This document shows, one piece after another, positions 9,225 to 17,712 of a DNA stretch of 64,000 nt; position 1 is the first letter of the stretch; each line of letters opens with the position of its first letter. The stretch comes from Filobacillus milosensis (GTDB taxonomy: Bacteria; Bacillota; Bacilli; Bacillales; Alkalibacillaceae), in contig NZ_SOPW01000007.1 in assembly GCF_004402015.1 (NCBI RefSeq), forward strand, positions 62,001 through 126,000. Direction: 5' to 3'. Under the pieces are notes generated by a model. The model did not search any database. It was not told where the DNA came from and saw only the letters and a program-made list of their open reading frames with translations. Position numbers and translations under genes: made by a program.

Positions 9225-10031
9225 CTATTTCCACGGAATCAACTTACTTTGCAGGCCTCGTAATAATAACGAGAACAAGTAGCCAAAAAACGAAATTAAA
9301 ATAAGACCTACAAACATTTCTGCTATTAGAAATGCCTTATAATTCATCCATATGACATAACCAATGCCCGAGTTAGCTCCAATCATCTCAGCCGCTACAA
9401 TTGTGAGTAGCGCAATCGCCTGCCCCATTTGGATACCTTCCATCATTACCGGCATCGCACCAGGCAAAGCAATTTTCATAAAAAAGTCTTTAGGGTTAGC
9501 TCCGTAGTTTTTCGCGACATCTGAATAGACCTTATCGATATTCATCACACCAGCAACGGTGTTAATCACAACTGGAAAGAATACACTCGCAGCAATCGTC
9601 ACCATTTTTGAAAACTCACCAATTCCGAAAATGATAAGAATAATCGGAAGCATAGCTAATGTTGGAATCGGCATTAATGCCATAATTAATGGTGAGAAAA
9701 AATGACGTACAGATGAGTACATTCCCATGATTAACCCCAACGTTATCGCTGGAATAACCCCTAATAAAAACCCAAACAATATACGAATTAAGCTGATTCT
9801 CACATGCTCGAATAATTCACCAGACGCACTCATAGAAAATAACGTTTGTAAAATTGTTGTTGGTGGAGGAAAAAATCTCGGGTCAATGATTGCTGTCTGT
9901 GAAAGAAATTCCCAAATCACTAACATAAATAACGGCGAAGATATTGTTAAAATTTGTTTGAACTTTTTGCTTCGTTGTCTACGTCTTAGGTCTTCTTTTT
10001 CAACCTCAACAGCTTTTTTTAACTCTTCCAC
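9225..10031 (-). CDS. SsuC/TauC-type ABC transporter permease
   Basis: The 268-aa membrane subunit has six predicted spans and the coupling region AKNYGANPKDFFMKIALPGAMP. I chose GTG 10031 as start because AGAGGTGAT precedes it by six bases; the in-frame ATG at 10064 has no ribosome site. A basic N-terminal stretch (KEDLRRRQRSKKFKQ) precedes the first span. First gene of an operon that continues with the ATPase and binding protein. Confidence 0.9.
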   Translation of the reverse strand: MEELKKAVEVEKEDLRRRQRSKKFKQILTISSPLFMLVIWEFLSQTAIIDPRFFPPPTTILQTLFSMSASGELFEHVRISLIRILFGFLLGVIPAITLGLIMGMYSSVRHFFSPLIMALMPIPTLAMLPIILIIFGIGEFSKMVTIAASVFFPVVINTVAGVMNIDKVYSDVAKNYGANPKDFFMKIALPGAMPVMMEGIQMGQAIALLTIVAAEMIGANSGIGYVIWMNYKAFLIAEMFVGLILISFFGYLFSLLLRGLQSKLIPWK

Positions 10032-10161
10032 AGCTCTATCACCTCTACGCTTCATTTTATGCACTGGGCGAATATCCGTGTCTGTCCTAAAAAATTGGGG
10101 GAATTTCTATAAAAATGGAGGTTTTGGGAGAGAGTTTGCGATAAATAAACTTATTTACATA

Positions 10162-10195
10162 AAAAAAACGCCCAAGGCTTTAACCTTAGGCGTTT
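10162..10195 (-). terminator. Terminator of the acidic lipoprotein gene
   Basis: AAACGCCCAAGG pairs with CCTTAGGCGTTT (one mismatch); the minus-strand copy ends in eight T. It lies 75 bp past the stop of the gene at 10270-10569. Confidence 0.85.
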
Positions 10196-10269
10196 AAAAG
10201 AATCTATCATTTATAGGGGGAGTTTTAAACTTACTGATAAGCAATGGCTAATTCTATTGTTAAACTAAA

Positions 10270-10569
10270 TTACATATCTGAGTCTTCAGAACCTTCTTCT
10301 GATCCATCTTCAGTTGTGCTACCTTCAGTTCCATCTTCGTTTTCACTATCTTCCATTTCGTCATCTCCACTACCCTCAGTTGAATCTGTTGAGCTATCTT
10401 CAGATGTACCTTCTGAGCTATCTTCTTCAGTTGCACCTTCAGATCCTGTACCGTCTTCCATTTCAGTGCTGTCCTCTTCTGTAGCGGGCTCTTCCGTGTC
10501 TCCGCCTCCACCGCAAGCTGCTAAGAAACCTGTACCTACTAATAATGTGCTAATCATAAACTTCTTCAT
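10270..10569 (-). CDS. Small Ser/Glu/Asp-rich lipoprotein
   Basis: The 99-aa protein has a lipoprotein signal (GTGFLAACGGGG; Cys about residue 19) and then an almost purely acidic low-complexity tail of Ser, Thr, Glu, Asp and Gly with no folded domain. It is probably a surface-tethered, highly charged peptide. Such acidic tails are common in salt-adapted Bacillaceae, but the function is unknown. Monocistronic. ORFs in other frames here mirror the repetitive codons and are not genes. Confidence 0.8.
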   Translation of the reverse strand: MKKFMISTLLVGTGFLAACGGGGDTEEPATEEDSTEMEDGTGSEGATEEDSSEGTSEDSSTDSTEGSGDDEMEDSENEDGTEGSTTEDGSEEGSEDSDM

Positions 10570-10828
10570 GTTACATACACTCCTTTTATATATTGTGGAT
10601 TAATGTAATTGCAACTTTTTTTGCGTTGCACTAATCAGATACCCGGGTATAAACACTCCAAAACGCATGTAATTGATTTGTAAATAAATAAATGTTTTAT
10701 TCAATCTAAAGTACCATGAATTTCATTGGCAAATTTATGAATTAGGTTGATAGTTCTACAAAATTCGACTAAATATTACAAGAGTATTACAAGAAACGTA
10801 GAATTTTTTATAGAATAATAGTTTAAAG

Positions 10829-10961
10829 TCCAGAAAACGTGTTTAAAGCTCCGGAAAAAGACAATTAAACTCCGAAAAAATACTCTTTTTAAGACGTTTC
10901 GACAGTAATCGATCCACTATATCCCGAAATAATGCCCGGAATCACTAAAAAAAGCTCCGGA
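10829..10961. repeat. Phased array: TCCGGA-like cores every 21 bp
   Basis: Cores are TCCAGA at 10829, TCCGGA at 10850, TCCGAA at 10871, TCCACT at 10913, CCCGGA at 10935 and TCCGGA at 10956. Spacings are 21, 21, 42, 22 and 21 bp, with one degenerate position near 10892. It lies within the 423-bp gap between two minus-strand genes, just past the terminator of the DUF218 gene. The rest of the gap (10570-10828) is A/T-rich with no ORF or RNA that I can recognise. Confidence 0.75.
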
Positions 10962-10966
10962 ACAAA

Positions 10967-10993
10967 TAAAAAACGCAAGCTATTAACTCGCGT
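10967..10993 (-). terminator. Terminator of the DUF218 gene
   Basis: The stem ACGCAAG/CTCGCGT (one mismatch, 7-nt loop) is followed on the minus strand by a run of six T. It touches the stop codon. Confidence 0.6.
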
Positions 10994-11553
10994 CATTGAA
11001 TTAAATATTTATAATAGGCCGGGAATTCGCGTATGGTTGAATAAAAATCTCTTAGTTCAAAAAAATCAGCATGTGCTCCATAAACCCTTTCTATTCCAAC
11101 TTTACTAAATGCCAGCTTCGTTCTTGAGATGTGATAGAATTGTGTAATCACCATAACCGATCCATAACTCTCTTCTTCCATTATAGCTTTGGTGTTTTCA
11201 GCAGTCATTTGTGTATTATAGCCATCACTATCTACGATCACGTGCTTTTTCTTAACATTGTGTTCAACCAGATAATCTTTCATCACTTTCGCTTCATCAA
11301 ATCCTTCTTTTCCAATTCCACCACTAACAATGATTTGATCAAAATAATCTTCATTATATAAACTAATTGCTTTATCAAGTCTGGCTGCCAATCGATCTGA
11401 CGGTTCACCATTCAAATTCACTCTATTCCCTAATACTACAGCCACATCGACGTTTTCTACTTCATCATTTAAACCATCAATTACTATAATTGTTGTATGA
11501 GTAATAAAAAATAACATCAATAAAGCTATTATCATTAAAAAATATTTCTTCAT
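10993..11553 (-). CDS. YdcF/SanA-like (DUF218) protein
   Basis: The 186-aa protein has an N-terminal membrane anchor (about residues 4-24) and a DUF218 domain: VAVVLGNRVNLNGEPSDRL, then IIVSGGIG and later MVITQFYHISRTKLAF. Family members such as SanA, YdcF and ElyC bind nucleotide-like or lipid-linked ligands and affect envelope integrity. The catalytic role is not settled for the family and no neighbour clarifies it. Monocistronic. Confidence 0.85.
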   Translation of the reverse strand: MKKYFLMIIALLMLFFITHTTIIVIDGLNDEVENVDVAVVLGNRVNLNGEPSDRLAARLDKAISLYNEDYFDQIIVSGGIGKEGFDEAKVMKDYLVEHNVKKKHVIVDSDGYNTQMTAENTKAIMEEESYGSVMVITQFYHISRTKLAFSKVGIERVYGAHADFFELRDFYSTIREFPAYYKYLIQ

Positions 11554-11628
11554 ATAATACCTTCTATTCTGTTTATTAAGTTATTTTAATTTTAACATGT
11601 ATTAATTATAATCAGTAGTTAATATAAA

Positions 11629-11658
11629 AAGCAGGGTGGGATTCGCCCAACCCTACTT
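11629..11658 (-). terminator. Terminator of the asparagine synthase gene
   Basis: AGCAGGGTGGG pairs with CCCAACCCTACTT (two bulges), with a run of T on the minus strand. It overlaps the stop codon. Confidence 0.7.
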
Positions 11659-13500
11659 AACTTTCACATCATATTCACGTAACCAATAGTCGATCTGACA
11701 AAGGTGTGCAATCAGTTGTGGTCCTTGCATTAACTGTCCATACCAAGGTGTTTTAAACGCTTCCCCTTCAGTTTCTACTAAATGTTGAATCTGATTTTTT
11801 GATAAAAACTCAAAGAGTCTCGCATCTGAATCTTTTAATATATCTTTCATCCAATTCATAACTAGTTCTGTATATTGTGGTTGGAATGTTTTTGGATAAG
11901 GATTTTTCTTACGATATAAAATATCATGCGGTAAGATCCCTTCAAGTGCTTTTCGAAGTAAACCTTTTTCTAAACCTCCAGCATTCTTCATCTCCCATGG
12001 CACATTCCACACGTATTCTACTAAATGATGATCGGCAAAAGGCACACGTACTTCAAGGGTCGCTCCCATACTCATCCGGTCCTTACGATCTAATAACTGA
12101 GTCATAAACCAATGCATATTAAGGTAAAACATTTCACGACGCTTTCCTTCTATCTCACTTTCTCCATCTAATCGAGGTGTTTCGTTAATCGTTTCTTGAT
12201 AGCGATCGTAAACGTAATTTTTCAGGCCCAACTTCTTCTTCCAGTCAGGTAAAAGTAAATCTTCTCGATGATCTAATGAACGAATCCATGGAAAACCATC
12301 TTCTCCATTTGATCCTGGATTATGAAACCAAGGGTAACCACCGAAAATTTCATCTGCGCATTCCCCTGAAAGACTCACTGTCGTTTCCTGTTTAATTTTT
12401 CGACAGAACCATAATAGAGATGAATCCACATCCGCCATCCCTGGTTGATCACGCAAGGTGACAGACTCCTTCAATAGGTTAAATAAATCTTCTTCATTAA
12501 TAACACAGTCTGAATGCTTCGTTTTAAATTGGTCAGTCATAACCTTAATAAAATCACTGTCATTTGAGGGTTGGAATTCACTTTTTTCAAAGTATTGTTC
12601 GTTTCCTTTATAGTCAATTGAAAACGTGGGTAATTTGCCTTTACCTTTTCTATCAAAATAATTAGATGCTATAGCGGTAATCGCACTGGAATCAACGCCA
12701 CCTGATAAGAAAGTGGATATTGGAACATCTGACACGAGCTGACGTTCAACTGCATCGACAAATAGATGTCTTACCTTTTCAACTGTATCTTCAAAACTAT
12801 CTTGATGTTCTTCACTTTTGACATTCCAATAACGCCATTTCTTTAATCCTTGACGCGTCATTAACATCGCGTGCCCAGCACGAAGCTCTTGAACTTGATC
12901 AAATATCCCGTGCCCTGGCGTTCTAGAAGGCCCCAGCCCAAAAACTTCTGCTAAACCATCCCGGTCAACTTCAGGGGTAACAGAAGGGTGCTTTAGTATA
13001 GATTTTATTTCTGAACCAAAAATGAGCTTTTTCCCAAGCTCAGCATAAAATAAAGGCTTAACGCCTAATCGATCTCTGGCAATAAACGTCCGTTCATTTT
13101 TATCATCCCATATCGCAAATGCGAAAATTCCATTAAGATAATCCAGGCAGTCTGGTCCCCAATGTACATAGGCATTTAAAAGAACTTCTGTATCACATGT
13201 CGTCCGAAAACGGTATCCACGTTTCATTAATTCCTTTTTTAAATCATTCGTGTTGTAAAGCTCTCCATTATAAACAATCGTATAAGTATAACCAACATGG
13301 TTTACCATCATTGGTTGTCTTCCGTTTTCTACATCGATGACCGCTAGCCGTTGGTGACCAAACGCTACATGATGATTGATGAAATAACCTTCATCATCTG
13401 TCCCTCTTTTAATCAATTGACTTGTCATCGTTTTAAGTATGTGTTCATCTTTCTCGCGACTGATTCCTTCCCACTCAATCCACCCAGTAATACCGCACAT
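11653..13500 (-). CDS. asnO: Asparagine synthase (glutamine-hydrolysing), AsnO type
   Basis: Makes Asn from Asp, Gln and ATP. The 615-aa length equals that of B. subtilis AsnO. The N terminus MCGITGW supplies the catalytic Cys2 of the class II glutaminase domain (residues about 2-190, with YNGELYN). The synthetase domain has the PP-loop ATP motif SGGVDSSAI and the later SGECADEIFGGYPWF. Start after AAAGGAGATGGCATT. In B. subtilis asnO is linked to sporulation; no sporulation gene is adjacent here. Monocistronic. Confidence 0.93.
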   Translation of the reverse strand: MCGITGWIEWEGISREKDEHILKTMTSQLIKRGTDDEGYFINHHVAFGHQRLAVIDVENGRQPMMVNHVGYTYTIVYNGELYNTNDLKKELMKRGYRFRTTCDTEVLLNAYVHWGPDCLDYLNGIFAFAIWDDKNERTFIARDRLGVKPLFYAELGKKLIFGSEIKSILKHPSVTPEVDRDGLAEVFGLGPSRTPGHGIFDQVQELRAGHAMLMTRQGLKKWRYWNVKSEEHQDSFEDTVEKVRHLFVDAVERQLVSDVPISTFLSGGVDSSAITAIASNYFDRKGKGKLPTFSIDYKGNEQYFEKSEFQPSNDSDFIKVMTDQFKTKHSDCVINEEDLFNLLKESVTLRDQPGMADVDSSLLWFCRKIKQETTVSLSGECADEIFGGYPWFHNPGSNGEDGFPWIRSLDHREDLLLPDWKKKLGLKNYVYDRYQETINETPRLDGESEIEGKRREMFYLNMHWFMTQLLDRKDRMSMGATLEVRVPFADHHLVEYVWNVPWEMKNAGGLEKGLLRKALEGILPHDILYRKKNPYPKTFQPQYTELVMNWMKDILKDSDARLFEFLSKNQIQHLVETEGEAFKTPWYGQLMQGPQLIAHLCQIDYWLREYDVKVK

Positions 13501-13679
13501 AATGCCATCTCCTTTGAGAGAACTGCTTAAGATTAGTTAAAGTGTTGAAAAAACACTTATGGAGCATTATATGAAATAGGCGCAAAATGTTTCACTTATA
13601 AATAGACCACTTAAACGATTATTGTTAAGATAATAATTACTTAATTTTATTTAAAATACATAAAAAAGTAGGTTTTCAT

Positions 13680-14573
13680 ATGGATCAACGTTATTCTAAA
13701 GCACAATTTGCATCCATACTTGGAATTATTGCTAATATTTTATTAGCCATCATCAAAGGCATTGCTGGAGTGTTAACAAATAGTAAAGCTCTAATCGCCG
13801 ATGCATTTCACTCTGCATCTGATGTCGTAAGTTCCTTTGCTGTATTAATAGGAATCAGAGCCGCTCGAAAACCTCCAGACACAGAACACCCATACGGCCA
13901 TGGTAAAGCTGAAAATATAGCCACATTAATCGTTTCTATCTTATTAATTGTAGTAGGATTTGAAATTTTAGTTGATTCAATACAGTCGATTTGGGGTCAT
14001 CAAGCTAACAACACAAGCATATATGCCTTATACGTTGTAATTTTTTCGATATTAGTTAAAGAAGGCTTATTTCAATATAAACATCGTCTTGGGAATAAAA
14101 TAAACAGCCCTGCGATTATTGCAGATGCTTGGCACCATCGTTCAGATGCCATATCATCTTTGATTGCCTTGGCAGGCATTGGCCTTTCAATTGTTGGACG
14201 AGAGTACAATATTTCTGTGTTACAATATTTTGATCCAATTGCTGGTAGTATCATCGCCATTCTTGTTGCATGGATGGGATTTAAATTAGGAAAAGAAGCC
14301 GTGCACGTTTCATTAGAGACGGTTTTGAATGATGAGGATACAGAAGATTTTATACAGACGACAAACACGGTAAATGGTGTTAAAAGAATTGATACCTTAA
14401 ATGCTCGTACCCACGGTTCATATGTCATCATTGATGTAAAAATCAGTGTTGATCCTGAAATTACGGTAGATGAAGGACATAGTATTGCCGCGAAGTTAAA
14501 GGAACGATTAATCGAACAACATGAAGAGGTACATGATGTTTATGTACATGTGAATCCATATCATTTAAATTAA
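13680..14573 (+). CDS. Cation diffusion facilitator (Mn/Zn/Fe exporter, MneP/MneS-like)
   Basis: H+-coupled export of divalent metal from the cytoplasm. The 297-aa protein has six membrane spans, paired metal-site motifs (DAFHSASD in span 2, DAWHHRSD in span 5) and a cytoplasmic C-terminal domain with ARTHGSYVIIDVKISVDP and a final HVHVNP. The HYGHGKAEN-like stretch (HPYGHGKAEN) is standard. The length equals that of the Bacillus manganese exporter MneP, but the metal is not proven. The ribosome site is weak (AGTAGG). Forward terminator follows. Confidence 0.9.
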   Translation: MDQRYSKAQFASILGIIANILLAIIKGIAGVLTNSKALIADAFHSASDVVSSFAVLIGIRAARKPPDTEHPYGHGKAENIATLIVSILLIVVGFEILVDSIQSIWGHQANNTSIYALYVVIFSILVKEGLFQYKHRLGNKINSPAIIADAWHHRSDAISSLIALAGIGLSIVGREYNISVLQYFDPIAGSIIAILVAWMGFKLGKEAVHVSLETVLNDEDTEDFIQTTNTVNGVKRIDTLNARTHGSYVIIDVKISVDPEITVDEGHSIAAKLKERLIEQHEEVHDVYVHVNPYHLN

Positions 14574-14605
14574 GCCCACTTCTTTAACCTAAGAAGAGGG
14601 CTTTT
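14573..14605 (+). terminator. Terminator after the CDF gene
   Basis: AGCCCACTTCTT pairs with AAGAAGAGGGCT (one mismatch, 6-nt loop), followed by TTTTT. Confidence 0.85.
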
Positions 14606-14622
14606 TAAATTGAGAAAATTTA

Positions 14623-15666
14623 TTAAATCATTTCTTTAATTAGCTCTTTATTTTTATTTTTGAAAATGTCGTTATGTGATGAAACCATAGCTGTTTGATC
14701 AGCTTTTGGTTCAATATACTGTTTTGCTTTATTAACGGCATTAACAGCATCCTGGAAACAGCCGGCTAATAAGTTAATCTTTCCATCATGTTTTAAAATA
14801 TCTCCGACAGCATACACTCCTGGAACGGATGTCTCACTGCATGAATTACCTTTAATGAAGTATTGATCTTCCATTTCTATATTCAAGTTACTATCTTTCA
14901 TTAAAGAAGTATCGATATCGTAACCATGATTGACAATAACTTCATCGACTTCAATTTCAGATACTTCTCCTGTTGATGTATTATTAACCTCTATACACTT
15001 TATTTGATCCTGATTTTCTGAAGGGATAAGTTTTGAAATGCATGTATTAAAAAGACACGTTGTCTCGCCATTTTGCAGTTGTTCCACCTGTGCTTCGTGA
15101 CCTTTAAATTGCTCTTTTCTACAAGTGACATAAATTTTCTTAGCCACCTGTGACAATTCATTTGCCCAATCTATAGCAGAATTACCTCCACCAGAAATAA
15201 CGACCGTTTTATCTTTGAAGCGTCCGAGTGATTTCACTGTATAATTCAAGTTTGACAGTTCAAACTTCTCAGCACCATCCACTTTAAGCTTCTGTGGTTT
15301 TAGGATACCACTACCAATAGCTATGATGATTGTTTTTGAAAAGTGTTCATTGCCAGCTCCATCTTGAATCACGAAACACTGGTTCTCTTCTTGAATCGAT
15401 ACGACTTTTGTATTTAATACAACTGTAGGATCAAATGTTAAGCCCTGTTCAATGAGTTGTTTCATGAATTTCTCACCGATGATCGGCGGTTGACCTCCAA
15501 CATCCCAAATCATTTTTTCAGGAAAAGCATGGAGCTTTCCACCAAGCTCATTTTGATACTCAATTATTTTCGTTTTCATCCCTCGCAAACCACTATAAAA
15601 GGCAGAATAAAGTCCAGATGCTCCTCCACCAATAATCGTCACGTCGTACACTTCATTTGCGTTCAT
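14623..15666 (-). CDS. ycgT: Ferredoxin/flavodoxin-NADP+ reductase, thioredoxin-reductase-like (YcgT type)
   Basis: A flavoprotein passing electrons from NADPH to ferredoxin or to iron-siderophore reduction. The 347-aa protein has FAD-binding GGGASGLYSAFY, the DVGGQPP stretch, the NADPH motif GGGNSAIDWA, and a C-terminal GDI..AGCFQDAVNAVNKA segment. It lacks the CxxC of thioredoxin reductase, which defines type 2 ferredoxin-NADP reductases (YumC, YcgT). A Fur box lies before it and a siderophore ABC operon is divergent, so it probably supplies reductant for iron release. Confidence 0.88.
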   Translation of the reverse strand: MNANEVYDVTIIGGGASGLYSAFYSGLRGMKTKIIEYQNELGGKLHAFPEKMIWDVGGQPPIIGEKFMKQLIEQGLTFDPTVVLNTKVVSIQEENQCFVIQDGAGNEHFSKTIIIAIGSGILKPQKLKVDGAEKFELSNLNYTVKSLGRFKDKTVVISGGGNSAIDWANELSQVAKKIYVTCRKEQFKGHEAQVEQLQNGETTCLFNTCISKLIPSENQDQIKCIEVNNTSTGEVSEIEVDEVIVNHGYDIDTSLMKDSNLNIEMEDQYFIKGNSCSETSVPGVYAVGDILKHDGKINLLAGCFQDAVNAVNKAKQYIEPKADQTAMVSSHNDIFKNKNKELIKEMI

Positions 15667-15688
15667 ATTTTTTCACTCCCAAAGAAAA

Positions 15689-15703
15689 TGAAAATCATTC
15701 TCA
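15689..15703 (-). promoter_or_regulatory. Fur box before the ycgT-like gene
   Basis: TGAAAATCATTCTCA fits the 7-1-7 Fur consensus TGATAATnATTATCA with two mismatches. It begins 22 bp before the start codon. A weaker half-site (ACTATTCTCA) lies about 15 bp further out. Confidence 0.75.
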
Positions 15704-15857
15704 ATTAAATATAAACTATTCTCAACTAATTTTCAATAAAAAATCCTTAGTTAACAAATCGATTCTCCTCTGTTATGACAATGCTTTTGAGAAAAACAAA
15801 AAGATTAAAATAACTAAATTCTCAAACTGCATTATTTAATTTCTACAAAAACTTGCA

Positions 15858-15912
15858 TTGACTTTATCGTATTTTACATATATATTAATTATGAAATTGA
15901 TAATCATTATCA
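15858..15912 (+). promoter_or_regulatory. Promoter with perfect Fur box, siderophore operon
   Basis: TTGACT (15858-15863) and TATATT (15881-15886) are 17 bp apart. TGATAATCATTATCA (15898-15912) is a perfect 7-1-7 Fur palindrome lying over the expected transcription start, so iron-bound Fur should block RNA polymerase. Confidence 0.88.
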
Positions 15913-15923
15913 GTTAGTGGGAG

Positions 15924-16727
15924 GTGTCTTCAATCGTTAGATTAGTTTCTAAGGACTTAAATGTTTTATATGATAAACAATCTATCATTCACAATATAAA
16001 TATTGAGATTCCTGATAAAAAGATTACAACAATTATTGGGCCTAACGGTTGTGGAAAATCGACTTTATTAAAATCTCTTACAAGAATTATTAATCACGAG
16101 AGTGGTGTTGTCTTACTGGATGGTGAGAGCATACATAAGCAAAACACGAAAGCACTTGCTAAAAAAATGGCAATCTTACCTCAAACAGCCGATCATTCTG
16201 GTGGATTAACAGTACAAGAATTAGTTTCTTATGGTCGTTTCCCCTACCAAAAAGGTTTTGGACGATTAAACAAAAGGGATCATGAAGTCATTAACTGGGC
16301 GCTTAAAGCAACTAAAACAGAAGCCTTTAAATACCGACCGGTAGATGCTTTATCAGGTGGTCAAAGGCAAAGAGTCTGGATCGCGATGGCCTTAGCCCAA
16401 GAAACAGATATCATATTCTTAGATGAACCAACTACTTACTTAGATATGGCTCACCAATTAGAAATTCTGGAGTTATTGCAAGAGCTCAATCAAAGCGAGG
16501 AACGAACGATTGTGATGGTTTTACATGATTTAAATCAAGCGGCACGATTTGCTGATCACATTATTGCATTAAAAGACGGGGAAATCATAAAATCAGGCGA
16601 TTCTCATTCTGTCATTAATTCAGAAGTGATCAAAAAAGTGTTTAATATTGATGCGCAAATCATTACTGAACCAATTTCAAATAAACCTATTTGCTTAACT
16701 TATAATTTAATTAAAGGAGAGAATTAA
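15924..16727 (+). CDS. Iron-siderophore ABC transporter ATPase (FecE/FhuC family)
   Basis: First gene of a Fur-boxed operon; powers siderophore uptake. The protein has Walker A GPNGCGKSTLLK, signature LSGGQRQRVWIAMAL and Walker B IIFLDEPTTYLDMAHQ, the last typical of FhuC/FecE. The start is unclear: the GTG at 15924 lies inside the ribosome site GGGAGGTG, and the codon at the right distance (15933) is ATC, matching the usual N terminus (I/M-VRL). There is no ATG nearby. The frame is listed from 15924 as the outer bound. Confidence 0.9.
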   Translation: MSSIVRLVSKDLNVLYDKQSIIHNINIEIPDKKITTIIGPNGCGKSTLLKSLTRIINHESGVVLLDGESIHKQNTKALAKKMAILPQTADHSGGLTVQELVSYGRFPYQKGFGRLNKRDHEVINWALKATKTEAFKYRPVDALSGGQRQRVWIAMALAQETDIIFLDEPTTYLDMAHQLEILELLQELNQSEERTIVMVLHDLNQAARFADHIIALKDGEIIKSGDSHSVINSEVIKKVFNIDAQIITEPISNKPICLTYNLIKGEN

Positions 16728-16728
16728 C

Positions 16729-17691
16729 ATGAAACGTTTATTAATGTTTTTTGCACTATTACTTTTAATTTTAGTTAGTGCTTGTGGTAATAATGAAACC
16801 AACGCAGGCACTTCTGAAGATACACCTGAAGCAAATTCGAGTGAAGAGAGCAAGAGCGAAGAAAGTAATACTGATTCTAGCAGCGACACTTTTACTTACG
16901 AATCAGAAAATGGTCCAGTAGAATTACCTAAAGAACCAAAAAGGGTCGTAGCACTATATTTTGGTGGAAGTATTTTATCACTTGATGCGAACATTGTTGG
17001 AGTTGATTCATGGACGAAAAACAGCCCTCTATTTAGAGATAAGCTAACTGATGCTCAAGTGGTCACTGAAGAAGATCTTGAGAAAATTATTGAATTAGAT
17101 CCGGATGTAATTATCGGGTTATCAAGCATGAAGAACATTGACCAATTAAAAGAGATTGCACCAACTGTTACTTTCACTTATGGGAAACTTGATTACCTAG
17201 AACAGCATATTGAAATTGGAAAAGTGCTAAATAAAGAAGAAGAAGCTAAAAATTGGGTTAAAGATTTCCAAAAACGCGCTCAAAGCGCAGGTGATGAAAT
17301 CAGAGCTAAGATTGGTGAAGATGCCACGGTATCTGTAGTTGAAACATTCGATAAACAACTATATGTATTCGGAGATAATTGGGCTCGAGGTACTGAAATT
17401 CTTTATCAAGAAATGAATTTAAAGATGCCTGAAAAAGTGAAAGAAGATGCTTTAGAACCTGGATATTTCGCCATTTCTCCAGAAGTACTTCCGGAGTATG
17501 CAGGAGATTATATTATTTTAAGTAAAGAACCTGGTTCGGAAACATCTTTCGAAGAAACAGAAACATTTAAGAATATTCCTGCTGTCAAAAATAATCAATT
17601 ATTTGTAGCAGATGCTAATAAGTTTTATTTTAATGATCCAATTACGCTAGAGTACCAACTACAATTTTTCAAAGACCATTTCTTAAAATAA
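16729..17691 (+). CDS. Iron-siderophore substrate-binding lipoprotein
   Basis: The lipobox ILVSACG (Cys about residue 20) is followed by a Ser/Glu-rich linker and a type III (FecB/FhuD) binding domain of 320 aa in total: PKRVVALYFGGSILSLDANI, PDVIIGLSSM and the long helix joining the lobes. It captures the ferric siderophore for the two permeases downstream. The start follows AAAGGAGAGAATTAAC, one base after the ATPase stop. The ligand class (citrate, hydroxamate or catecholate) is not determinable. Confidence 0.92.
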   Translation: MKRLLMFFALLLLILVSACGNNETNAGTSEDTPEANSSEESKSEESNTDSSSDTFTYESENGPVELPKEPKRVVALYFGGSILSLDANIVGVDSWTKNSPLFRDKLTDAQVVTEEDLEKIIELDPDVIIGLSSMKNIDQLKEIAPTVTFTYGKLDYLEQHIEIGKVLNKEEEAKNWVKDFQKRAQSAGDEIRAKIGEDATVSVVETFDKQLYVFGDNWARGTEILYQEMNLKMPEKVKEDALEPGYFAISPEVLPEYAGDYIILSKEPGSETSFEETETFKNIPAVKNNQLFVADANKFYFNDPITLEYQLQFFKDHFLK

Positions 17692-17712
17692 TCATTCTAG
17701 AGAGGAATTCTT

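Noticed and set aside
10090-10145. Possible seventh phased array (GGGGG, GGAGG, GCGATA at about 20-bp steps)
   Set aside because: Only two or three weak matches; not distinguishable from chance.
10244-10603. 119-codon Ser/Pro-rich ORF opposite the acidic lipoprotein
   Set aside because: It is the complement of repetitive Ser/Glu/Asp codons; the minus-strand frame has the lipobox and ribosome site.
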